DNA of 64,000 bases from Streptomyces sp. SAJ15 (GTDB lineage: Bacteria; Actinomycetota; Actinomycetes; Streptomycetales; Streptomycetaceae), in contig NZ_NISY01000001.1 of NCBI RefSeq assembly GCF_007595705.1, positions 868,001-932,000 on the forward strand, given 5' to 3'. Positions 57,822-64,000 of this stretch are shown here, piece by piece. The translations under genes and the position numbers were made by a program. Position 1 is the stretch's first letter. Every line of letters begins with the position of its first letter. Under the pieces are notes generated by a model. The model worked only from the letters and a program-made list of their open reading frames with translations, did no database searches and was not told the origin of the DNA.

Positions 57822-59068
57822 GGGGTCGTCTCCTCATCCACCGGCAGAACCGCCGTGACCTGCCAACTCCTGCTGTGCCCCGCCGCGGTGGCCACGGGCC
57901 CCGCGGTGAACGCGCCGCCCAGCAGCGCCACCCGCTCCTCCATGCCGAGCAGCCCGGAGCCCGAACCGGGCGCCGAGGGGCCGGGCCGGTCGCCGTAGGC
58001 GCTGGTGACCTGGACCCGCAGCCCTCCGTCCGCGTGGCCGAGGGTCACCAGCACCTCGCCGGGCCCCGCGTGCTTGACGGCGTTGGTCAACGACTCCTGC
58101 ACGATGCGGTAGGCGGCCAGCTCCACCGGCGTCGGCAGCGGGGGCGCCGTGGGGGAGCGTTCGTCACACAGGGTGAACTCCAGCCCGCCCGCGGCCTCGC
58201 CCGGCCGCCGCACGCCGCCCGAGGCGCTGCGTGCCGCCTCGGCGGTGGTCCGGGCCCGTTCCAGCAGCGCGTCCAGCCCCTCCAGAGTGGGCGCGGCGGC
58301 CGGCTCGGCCTCGGCGCCCGCGTCGCGCAGCAGCCCGATCAGCCGACGCATCTCGGCCAGCCCCTGGACGCTGTTCTCCCGGATGACCCCGAGCGCCTCC
58401 CGGGTCGCCGTGGGCTCGTCGATGGAGAGCGCGGCGGTGGAGTGGATGGCGATCGCGGAGAGGTGGTTGGCCACCATGTCGTGCAGCTCCCGCGCCATCC
58501 GGGCGCGTTCGGCCTGGACCGCCTGGGTGCGGTCCATCTCGGCCAGCAGCGCCGTCTGTTCGGCGCGCAGCTTGGCCGCCTCGGCCGCGTCGCGGTGGTT
58601 GCGGATGATCGCGCCGGTCCAGGCCGGGGCCACCGTGAGCACCCCGGTGCCGACGCCGAGGAGCAGCGCCTCGGGCTCGCGGAAGATCGCCAGGGGCACG
58701 ACGGCCGCCAGCACGGTGAGCAGCTCGGAGGTGCGGGGGAGCCGCCGGGCCAGGGACGGGCTGCCGTACAGCACGGCCGCGTACATGAGGTCGGTGAACA
58801 TCACCATGTTCGCGATCAGCCCGCGGGTGCACAGATCCAGGGCCAGCGCGAGCGTGCCGATGGTCAGCGCGGTGTGCGGGGCGGTGCGGCGCAGCAGCTC
58901 GGCGCCGCACATGGCGAGGAGCGCGACCAGGACGGTCCAGCCGGGCAGCTCCAGCAGCATCGGACCGTTGGTCAGCCCCAGCCCCAGCAGGATCAGCCCG
59001 CCGAGCAGCCCGGCAATGGCGATCAGCACGTCGTCGCGGTGGGGGCGGGCGGGGCGGCGCAGCTGCAT
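57818..59068 (-). CDS. Membrane sensor histidine kinase (DesK/NarX-like, HisKA_3)
   Basis: 416 residues. Four to six membrane helices over the first ~145 residues with short loops, so sensing is likely within the membrane. The dimerisation/phosphoacceptor helix is ERARMARELHDMVANHLSAIAIHS, with the phosphorylated His in ELHD. The ATPase domain has VQESLTNAVKHAGPGEVLVTLG (N box) and GSGSGLLGMEERVALLGG (G box). It is translationally coupled to the response regulator downstream. The stimulus is unknown. Confidence 0.94.
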   Translation of the reverse strand: MQLRRPARPHRDDVLIAIAGLLGGLILLGLGLTNGPMLLELPGWTVLVALLAMCGAELLRRTAPHTALTIGTLALALDLCTRGLIANMVMFTDLMYAAVLYGSPSLARRLPRTSELLTVLAAVVPLAIFREPEALLLGVGTGVLTVAPAWTGAIIRNHRDAAEAAKLRAEQTALLAEMDRTQAVQAERARMARELHDMVANHLSAIAIHSTAALSIDEPTATREALGVIRENSVQGLAEMRRLIGLLRDAGAEAEPAAAPTLEGLDALLERARTTAEAARSASGGVRRPGEAAGGLEFTLCDERSPTAPPLPTPVELAAYRIVQESLTNAVKHAGPGEVLVTLGHADGGLRVQVTSAYGDRPGPSAPGSGSGLLGMEERVALLGGAFTAGPVATAAGHSRSWQVTAVLPVDEETTP

Positions 59069-59243
59069 GCGTCCATCTCAGCACGTCGGACGGGTGCGGA
59101 CCTCCCCGCGCGGGTGGGTGTGGGGCGCGGGCGGTACATCGAAGGATGCAGTCCGGATTCCTCTACGGAGACGACGCGGCGGGCCGTCGGCCGCGAGACG
59201 GTTGGGGGGTGCACGACGGACGAGAGAGTGGGAGGACGGCGTC

Positions 59244-59828
59244 GTGATCGTCACGCTGATCGTCATCTGCGAGGTCGGCTTCTGGGTGCTGCTGGCCGGT
59301 GGCCTGGCGCTGCGCTACCTGGCGAAGATGCCCCGGGCGAGCGTGGCGGTGCTGCTGTGCGAGCCGCTGCTGGAGCTGACGCTGCTGGTGGTGACCGCCG
59401 TCGATCTGAAGAACGGCGCCGAGCCGGACTTCAAGCACGGACTCGCCGCGGTCTACATCGGCTTCACCGTCGCCATGGGCCATCGCATGATCAAGTGGGC
59501 CGACGTCCGCTTCGCCCACCGCTTCGCCGGCGGCCCGCCGCCGGCCGCGAAGCCGAAGTACGGCCGGGAGCGGATGGCGTACGAGTGGCGGGAGGCCGGC
59601 CGCTGGATGCTCGCCTGCGCCATCGCCATCGCGCTGCTCCAGGCCGCCGTCTGGTACGTCGGCGGGGAGGGGGAGACCGGCTCGCTGCGCCAGTGGCAGA
59701 TCCGGATGCTGTTCGTCATGGGCGTCAACGCGGTCATCGCGCTGAGCTACACCCTGTGGCCCAAGTCCGCCCCACCCTCCGTGACCACCGCGACCGGCTC
59801 CGAGGACCGGTCCCGGACGCTCCTCTGA
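59244..59828 (+). CDS. 2TM-type membrane protein of unknown function
   Basis: 194 residues from GTG at 59244, with GGAGG 8 bases upstream. About five hydrophobic segments (VTLIVICEVGFWVLLAGGLAL, AVLLCEPLLELTLLVVTAV, GLAAVYIGFTVAMGHRM, MLACAIAIALLQAAVWYVG, MLFVMGVNAVIALSYTLW). Basic loop RFAHRFAGG and the conserved-looking WREAGRW. I recall similar hypothetical proteins in many actinomycetes but no function. It is divergent from the kinase. Confidence 0.82.
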   Translation: MIVTLIVICEVGFWVLLAGGLALRYLAKMPRASVAVLLCEPLLELTLLVVTAVDLKNGAEPDFKHGLAAVYIGFTVAMGHRMIKWADVRFAHRFAGGPPPAAKPKYGRERMAYEWREAGRWMLACAIAIALLQAAVWYVGGEGETGSLRQWQIRMLFVMGVNAVIALSYTLWPKSAPPSVTTATGSEDRSRTLL

Positions 59829-59851
59829 CGACGCGCCGCCCGCGGCGGGCG

Positions 59852-59885
59852 GGACGGCCGGGTGGACGGGGCCGCCCGGCCGTCC
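59852..59885. terminator. Bidirectional terminator between convergent genes
   Basis: GGACGGCCGGG (59852-59862) and CCCGGCCGTCC (59875-59885) form a perfect 11-bp stem between the 59828 and 59913 gene ends. Confidence 0.85.
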
Positions 59886-59912
59886 GGTGCCCGGCAGCCG
59901 GTGGGATCCCGC

Positions 59913-60485
59913 TCAGCGGTTCTCGCCGGGCACCCAGAGCACGTCCCCGACCTCCTTGTTCGCCGTCCGGGCCAGGATGAACAGCAGGTCGGAGAGGCGG
60001 TTGAGGTAGGTGGCGGTGAGCGGGTTCATGGAGTCCTCGTACCGCTCCAGCGCGGCCCAGGTGGAGCGCTCGGCCCGGCGGACCACCGTGCACGCCTGGT
60101 GCAGCAGGGCCGCGCCGGGGGTGCCGCCGGGGAGGATGAAGGAGCGCAGCTTCTCCAGGTCGGCCAGGAAGCGGTCGCAGTCCGCCTCCAGCTTGTCGAT
60201 GTAGGACTGCTCGACCCGCAGCGGCGGGTACTCGGGGTTCTCGACGACCGGGGTGCACAGGTCCGCGCCGACGTCGAACAGGTCGTTCTGCACGCGGGTC
60301 AGGACCTCGGCGACCTCGGCGGGCAGCGCGCCCAGCGCGATGGCCACCCCGATCGCGGCGTTGGCCTCGTTCGCGTCGGCGTACGCGGAGATCCGCAGGT
60401 CGGTCTTGGCGGTGCGGCTCATGTCGCCGAGGGCCGTGGTGCCCTTGTCCCCGGTTCGCGTGTAGATGCGGGTGAGATTGACCAT
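59913..60485 (-). CDS. Cob(I)yrinic acid a,c-diamide adenosyltransferase, PduO type
   Basis: 190 residues. Adenosylates cobalamin using ATP to give coenzyme B12. The ATP-binding N-terminus is IYTRTGDKGTTALGD, followed by ADANEANAAIG, RVQNDLFDVGADLCTP and the active-site helix RRAERSTWAALE. NRLSDLLFILAR ends the bundle. ATG at 60485. Complete and normal length. Confidence 0.95.
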   Translation of the reverse strand: MVNLTRIYTRTGDKGTTALGDMSRTAKTDLRISAYADANEANAAIGVAIALGALPAEVAEVLTRVQNDLFDVGADLCTPVVENPEYPPLRVEQSYIDKLEADCDRFLADLEKLRSFILPGGTPGAALLHQACTVVRRAERSTWAALERYEDSMNPLTATYLNRLSDLLFILARTANKEVGDVLWVPGENR

Positions 60486-60505
60486 GCCCCGAGCGTACGC
60501 GCGAA

Positions 60506-61261
60506 CTAGGCGCCCGTTCTGCGGAACACCCGTGTGCCGAGCGTCACGGAGGCCAGCGCGAGCGCCGCGGCCACCGCCAGGCCCAGGGCGACCTTCCCGT
60601 CCCCGTACGCGCCGACATAGGCGGCACGCACGCCCTCCACCAGGTAGCGGAACGGCACGAAGTGCGAGACCACGTCGAGCCAGTGCGGGGCCAGCGACAT
60701 CGGCAGCAGCAGCCCGGAGAGCAGCATCGCGGGCAGGTTGACGGCGTTCACGACGGGGGCGAACTCCTGGGGAGTGGCGACCCGCATGGCCAGCGCGTAC
60801 GACAGGGCGGCGAGCGAGACGGTCAACGCGCCGACGATCAGGAAGCCGATCAGCACGCCCGGCAGCGGGGCGCGCAGCCCCATCGCGACCGCGACCAGCA
60901 CCAGCAGCACGGACTGCGCGAAGAGTTGGACGACGTCCTTGAGCACCCGGCCGAGCAGCAGCGCCAGCCGGCTGACCGGGGTGACCCGCATCCGCTCGAT
61001 GATCCCGAGCTGCTTCTCGATGAGGATGCCGAAGCCGGCGAAGGCGGCGCTGAACAGCCCGAGCTGGACCAGCAGGCCGGGCACCAGGGTCTGCCAGGCG
61101 TCACCCCGGCCGCCGAGGTCGACCCGCTTGAGCAGCGGGCCGAACAGCACCAGGAAGAGCAGCGGTTGCAGCAGCCCGAAGACCAGGCCCAGCCTGGACC
61201 GCAGGGCCTGCCGCAGATAGCGGCCGAAGATCAGGCCGGTGTCGGAGACGACAGGGGACAT
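60506..61261 (-). CDS. ABC-2 type transporter permease (DrrB-like)
   Basis: 251 residues from ATG at 61261, with GGAGGAA upstream. Six predicted helices. The amphipathic N-terminus (LIFGRYLRQALRSRLGLVFGLLQPLLFLVLF) and the ABC-2 signature region (QEFAPVVNAVNLPAMLLSGLLLPMSLAP, LVEGVRAAYVG) are typical of exporters with one permease dimer. It is 29 bp downstream of its ATPase. Confidence 0.93.
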   Translation of the reverse strand: MSPVVSDTGLIFGRYLRQALRSRLGLVFGLLQPLLFLVLFGPLLKRVDLGGRGDAWQTLVPGLLVQLGLFSAAFAGFGILIEKQLGIIERMRVTPVSRLALLLGRVLKDVVQLFAQSVLLVLVAVAMGLRAPLPGVLIGFLIVGALTVSLAALSYALAMRVATPQEFAPVVNAVNLPAMLLSGLLLPMSLAPHWLDVVSHFVPFRYLVEGVRAAYVGAYGDGKVALGLAVAAALALASVTLGTRVFRRTGA

Positions 61262-61290
61262 GGGTGGGTTCCTCCGTGGGGCCGGGCCGG

Positions 61291-62085
61291 TCAGACCGCG
61301 ACCGGGGCGGCCGGGGCGTCCGGCGTGGCACCGCGTCCGGTGATGGCGATGAAGGTGTCCTGCAGGCTGGCGTCGGGCGAGCCGCCGTACGCCTCCTTGA
61401 GCGCGGCGGCGGTGCCCTCGGCGGCGATCCGGCCGCCGTCGACCACGACCAGCCGGTCGGCGAGGGCGTCCGCCTCGTCGAGGTAGTGGGTGGTGAGGAA
61501 GACGGTCGTGCCCCGCTCGGCGCGGACGCGGCGGATCAGGTCCCACAGGTCCGCCCGACTGCCGGGGTCCAGGCCGGTGGTGGGTTCGTCGAGGAAGAGC
61601 ACCTCGGGCCGGTGGATGAGGGCCATGGCGATGTCCAGCCGGCGGCGCTGGCCGCCGGAGAGGGCGGAGCACCTCCGGTCCAGCAGCCCGGTCAGGTCCA
61701 GCTCGGCGGCGAGCTCCTCGGCGCGGGCGGCGGCCGTGGCCTTGGAGAGCCGGTACAGCCGCCCCTGGGTGGTGAGTTCCTCGCGCACCGACACGGCCGG
61801 GTCCACGCCCCCGGACTGGGCGACGTATCCGATCCTCCGGCGGACGCCGGCCGGATCGCGGGCCAGGTCGCAGCCGGCGACGGTGGCGCTGCCGCCGGTC
61901 GGCGGCAGCAGCGTGGTGAGCATCCGCAGGGTCGTGGTCTTACCGGCCCCGTTGGGGCCGAGGAAGCCGAGGATCTCGCCGCGCTCGACGGTGAGATCGA
62001 CGGAGCGCACGGCCTCGACGGGGCCGCGCCTGGTCTGGAAGGTCCGGGCGAGCCCGGTGGTGACGACGCTGGGTCGGTTCGGCAT
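61291..62085 (-). CDS. ABC transporter ATP-binding protein (DrrA-like)
   Basis: 264 residues. Walker A GPNGAGKTTT, Q-loop AQSGG, signature LSGGQRRRL, Walker B VLFLDEPTTGLDP and switch TTHYLDEADALADR are complete. The C-terminal extension after the ATPase core (APAAPVAV end) is short. With the permease it forms a drug- or lipid-type exporter. Divergent from a TetR gene, its likely repressor. Confidence 0.94.
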   Translation of the reverse strand: MPNRPSVVTTGLARTFQTRRGPVEAVRSVDLTVERGEILGFLGPNGAGKTTTLRMLTTLLPPTGGSATVAGCDLARDPAGVRRRIGYVAQSGGVDPAVSVREELTTQGRLYRLSKATAAARAEELAAELDLTGLLDRRCSALSGGQRRRLDIAMALIHRPEVLFLDEPTTGLDPGSRADLWDLIRRVRAERGTTVFLTTHYLDEADALADRLVVVDGGRIAAEGTAAALKEAYGGSPDASLQDTFIAITGRGATPDAPAAPVAV

Positions 62086-62164
62086 GGCGCCAGAAAAACA
62101 TAGCCACTTAAAAATTGCAATGACTACAAAAATTGAGCGAGCCCATCGAAGCTAGGATGGGGAC
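62086..62164. promoter_or_regulatory. AT-rich operator/promoter between the ABC exporter and TetR genes
   Basis: The 79-bp divergent gap is strikingly AT-rich at 62093-62136. AAAAATTG occurs at 62110-62117 and 62128-62135, 18 bp apart, and ATTGCAAT (62114-62121) is a perfect 8-bp palindrome. These are good candidates for the TetR operator, but other sites cannot be excluded. Confidence 0.55.
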
Positions 62165-62833
62165 ATGGACGGCAGGGCACAGGCGGCGGCACCGCGCACC
62201 GAGGGGCTGCGGGAGCGGAAGAAGCGACAGACCCGGCAGCACATCTCGGACGTGGCCACGGGGCTGTTCCTGGAGCGCGGCTTCGACGCGGTGACCATCG
62301 CCGAGATCGCCGACGCCGCCGACGTGTCGGTCAACACCGTCTACAACTACTTCCCGGCCAAGGAGGACCTCTTCTTCGACCGCCAGGACGAGCAGGTCAA
62401 CCGGCTCTCGCGGGCCATCGAGGGGCGTGAGGTCGGCGAGTCCGCCGCCCACGCGGTGCTGCGGGCCCTGCGCACCAGCCTGGAGGAGGGCACCGCCGAC
62501 GGCCTCAACCCGGGCTTCCGGCGCTTCATGGAGGTCATCAGGGAGTCCACCGCGCTGAGCGCCCGGATCCTGACGATGCAGGAGCTGATCTGCCAGGCCG
62601 TGGGACGCACGCTGCGCGAGGAGACCGGCGCCGACGAGGACGACCCGCTGCCGATGCTCATCGCCAGTCAGCTGTCCTGGGTCTCCAGCGTCGTGGTCAA
62701 CGGGGTGCTGCGGCTGGTGGCGGCCGGCGGGGAGCCCGAGGAGGTGGCCCGCACCGTCCTCGGCACGCTGGACACCGTCGAGTCGCTGCTGGGCGAGCGC
62801 ACCCTCAACTATGCGGTGAAGAACACACCGTGA
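62165..62833 (+). CDS. TetR-family repressor
   Basis: 222 residues. The N-terminal helix-turn-helix (TRQHISDVATGLFLERGFDAVTIAEIADAADVSVNTVYNYFPAKEDLFFD) is a full TetR domain. The C-terminal ligand domain is helical and unassigned (DUF-type). ATG at 62165 lies directly after the AT-rich intergenic region. It probably represses the divergent exporter and itself. Confidence 0.94.
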   Translation: MDGRAQAAAPRTEGLRERKKRQTRQHISDVATGLFLERGFDAVTIAEIADAADVSVNTVYNYFPAKEDLFFDRQDEQVNRLSRAIEGREVGESAAHAVLRALRTSLEEGTADGLNPGFRRFMEVIRESTALSARILTMQELICQAVGRTLREETGADEDDPLPMLIASQLSWVSSVVVNGVLRLVAAGGEPEEVARTVLGTLDTVESLLGERTLNYAVKNTP

Positions 62834-62910
62834 CGCGCCTTACTTAGGGCTGCACGGGGCCCGGACGGGCACTAGGGTCCGGCACATACGTCGAGGAGAG
62901 GGTGTGTGTC

Positions 62911-63759
62911 GTGGCGAAGAAGCTCGCCGTCATCGGGGCCGGACTCATGGGGTCCGGTATCGCTCAGGTCTCGGCCCAGGCCGGGTACGAGGTCGTGCTG
63001 CGTGATGTCACGGACGAGGCCCTCGCGCGGGGGAAGAGCGGTATCGAGGCGTCCTACGAGAAGTTCGTCTCCAAGGGCAAGCTGACCGCCGAGGACGCCA
63101 CCCAGGCCCTGGCCCGCATCACCACCACGACCGACCTCGACGCCGCCGCCGACGCCGACATCGTGGTCGAGGCCGTCTTCGAGAAGATCGAGATCAAGCG
63201 GGAGATCTTCCGCACCCTGGACGGGCTGGTCAAGGACGACACCGTACTGGCGTCCAACACCTCCGCGATCCCGATCACCAAGATCGCGGCCGCCACCAGC
63301 CGCCCGGAGCGGGTGGTGGGCACCCACTTCTTCTCGCCGGTGCCGATGATGCAGCTCTGCGAGCTGGTGCGCGGCTACAAGACCAGCGACGAGACGCTGG
63401 CCCGGGCCCGCGCCTTCGCCGAGGAGGTCGGCAAGACCTGCATCGTCGTCAACCGCGACGTGGCGGGGTTCGTCACCACCCGACTGATCATCGCCCTGGT
63501 CAACGAGGCGGCCAAGCTGTACGAGTCCGGGGTGGCCACCGCCGAGGACATCGACATCGCCTGCAAGCTGGGCTTCGGGCACGCCATGGGCCCGCTGGCC
63601 ACCACCGACCTGACCGGCGTGGACATCCTGCTGCACGCCGCCGACAACATCTACGCCGAGTCCCAGGACGAGAAGTTCGCGGCGCCGGAGATCATGCGCC
63701 GAATGGTCGATGCGGGTGATATCGGCCGCAAGAGCGGGCAGGGCTTCTACCAGCACTGA
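62911..63759 (+). CDS. 3-hydroxybutyryl-CoA dehydrogenase
   Basis: 282 residues from GTG at 62911; a GTG at 62902 would add three residues. GAGGAGAGGG precedes it. NAD-binding GAGLMGSGIAQ, then LASNTSAIPIT, the catalytic His in GTHFFSPVPMM, NRDVAGFVTTRLI and a C-terminal helical domain with GHAMGPLATTDLTGVD. Oxidises 3-hydroxybutyryl-CoA in butyrate/ethylmalonyl-CoA or storage-polymer metabolism. Confidence 0.95.
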   Translation: MAKKLAVIGAGLMGSGIAQVSAQAGYEVVLRDVTDEALARGKSGIEASYEKFVSKGKLTAEDATQALARITTTTDLDAAADADIVVEAVFEKIEIKREIFRTLDGLVKDDTVLASNTSAIPITKIAAATSRPERVVGTHFFSPVPMMQLCELVRGYKTSDETLARARAFAEEVGKTCIVVNRDVAGFVTTRLIIALVNEAAKLYESGVATAEDIDIACKLGFGHAMGPLATTDLTGVDILLHAADNIYAESQDEKFAAPEIMRRMVDAGDIGRKSGQGFYQH

Positions 63760-63779
63760 CCGACCGACGGGCGCGGCCC

Positions 63780-63816
63780 GCGCGTGGCGGGCGTCCGGTG
63801 GGCGCCCGCCGCGCGC
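63780..63816. terminator. Terminator after the hydroxybutyryl-CoA dehydrogenase gene
   Basis: GGCGGGCG (63786-63793) pairs with CGCCCGCC (63803-63810), extended by GCGCG flanks. It starts about 20 bp past the stop codon. Confidence 0.7.
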
Positions 63817-63874
63817 GGTGCGCGGCCGTATCAGCTGACGCTGACGCAGTATCAGGTCAGCGGCGCGTCCGAAC

Positions 63875-63892
63875 TTCACCCTCGTGGGTGAA
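63875..63892. promoter_or_regulatory. Inverted repeat upstream of the last gene
   Basis: TTCACCC at 63875-63881 and GGGTGAA at 63886-63892 flank TCGT. The dyad lies 100 bp before the ATG at 63992. A less GC-rich stretch with TTTTTGACA follows near 63956-63964. Operator or small hairpin. Confidence 0.45.
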
Positions 63893-63991
63893 TTCGGTAT
63901 CGGTTCGCTTACAGGCGGCAACTTTGCCGTGTGAGAGGCAGTCAGTTCTATAGAACTTTTTGACAACACGCACCACATCAGGGGAGCGCAT

Positions 63992-64000
63992 ATGCATATC
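63992..64000 (+). CDS. First codons of a further gene (cut by window edge)
   Basis: ATG at 63992 has GGGGAG 6 bases upstream and is preceded by a plausible promoter. Only M-H-I is visible, so identity cannot be stated. In other streptomycetes I recall a STAS-domain protein beginning MHI next to this dehydrogenase, but three residues cannot support that here. Confidence 0.5.

Overview
The window is very GC-rich, Streptomyces-type chromosomal DNA. The genes use GTG and TTG starts, overlap by 4 bp, and follow the conserved actinomycete order lysA-hom-thrC-thrB-rho-rpmE-prfA-prmC followed by a full ATP synthase operon. A Streptomyces or close relative is the natural reading. The sequence alone does not fix the species.

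Region 1 (1-17 kb) is accessory and biosynthetic. A divergent SARP activator, cut by the window edge, faces a cytochrome P450 and an isocyanide (isonitrile) synthase of the PvcA/IsnA/Dit1 family. These are followed by a tight run of dTDP-sugar genes: thymidylyltransferase, 4,6-dehydratase, 3-aminotransferase, 5-epimerase, 4-ketoreductase and 2,3-dehydratase. The set resembles the epivancosamine genes evaA/B/D/E without the C-methyltransferase evaC. It predicts a 3-amino-2,3,6-trideoxy-L-hexose. An MFS exporter, an OvmZ-like protein, a small secreted protein and a flavin-dependent halogenase follow. No glycosyltransferase is visible, so the cluster probably continues to the left. An isonitrile combined with an aminodeoxysugar is the most novel-looking biology here. 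Many linkers, and several proteins, carry short tandem repeats.

Region 2 (17-27.4 kb) is a patchwork. It holds a Ser/Thr kinase fused to a seven-blade YVTN propeller, translationally coupled to a tiny zinc-ribbon ORF. It also holds two related mobile-element remnants stacked at a tRNA-Arg(CCG) gene. A 45-bp copy of the tRNA 3' half lies 5.16 kb from the intact tRNA. The interval carries an APH-like kinase, two unknown membrane proteins in DNA that looks less GC-rich, and a TPR regulator that has lost its HTH. A decayed copy of that regulator sits in the outer remnant. No integrase was found.

Region 3 (27.5-54.9 kb) is core genome: a response regulator, nrtL, lysA, hom, thrC, thrB, rho, an LCP cell-wall ligase, rpmE, prfA, prmC, a Sua5-type tRNA-modification gene, an unusual Cys-to-Ser LMW-phosphatase homologue, an SHMT paralogue, a WecA-like transferase and atpI-B-E-F-H-A-G-D-C. 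A DUF2550 protein closes the block.

Region 4 (55-64 kb) holds a secreted GH18 chitinase with the classic chitinase-promoter direct repeats, a two-component system, a small membrane protein, a PduO-type adenosyltransferase, a DrrAB-type ABC exporter divergent from a TetR regulator, and a 3-hydroxybutyryl-CoA dehydrogenase. The first codons of one more gene lie at the right edge.
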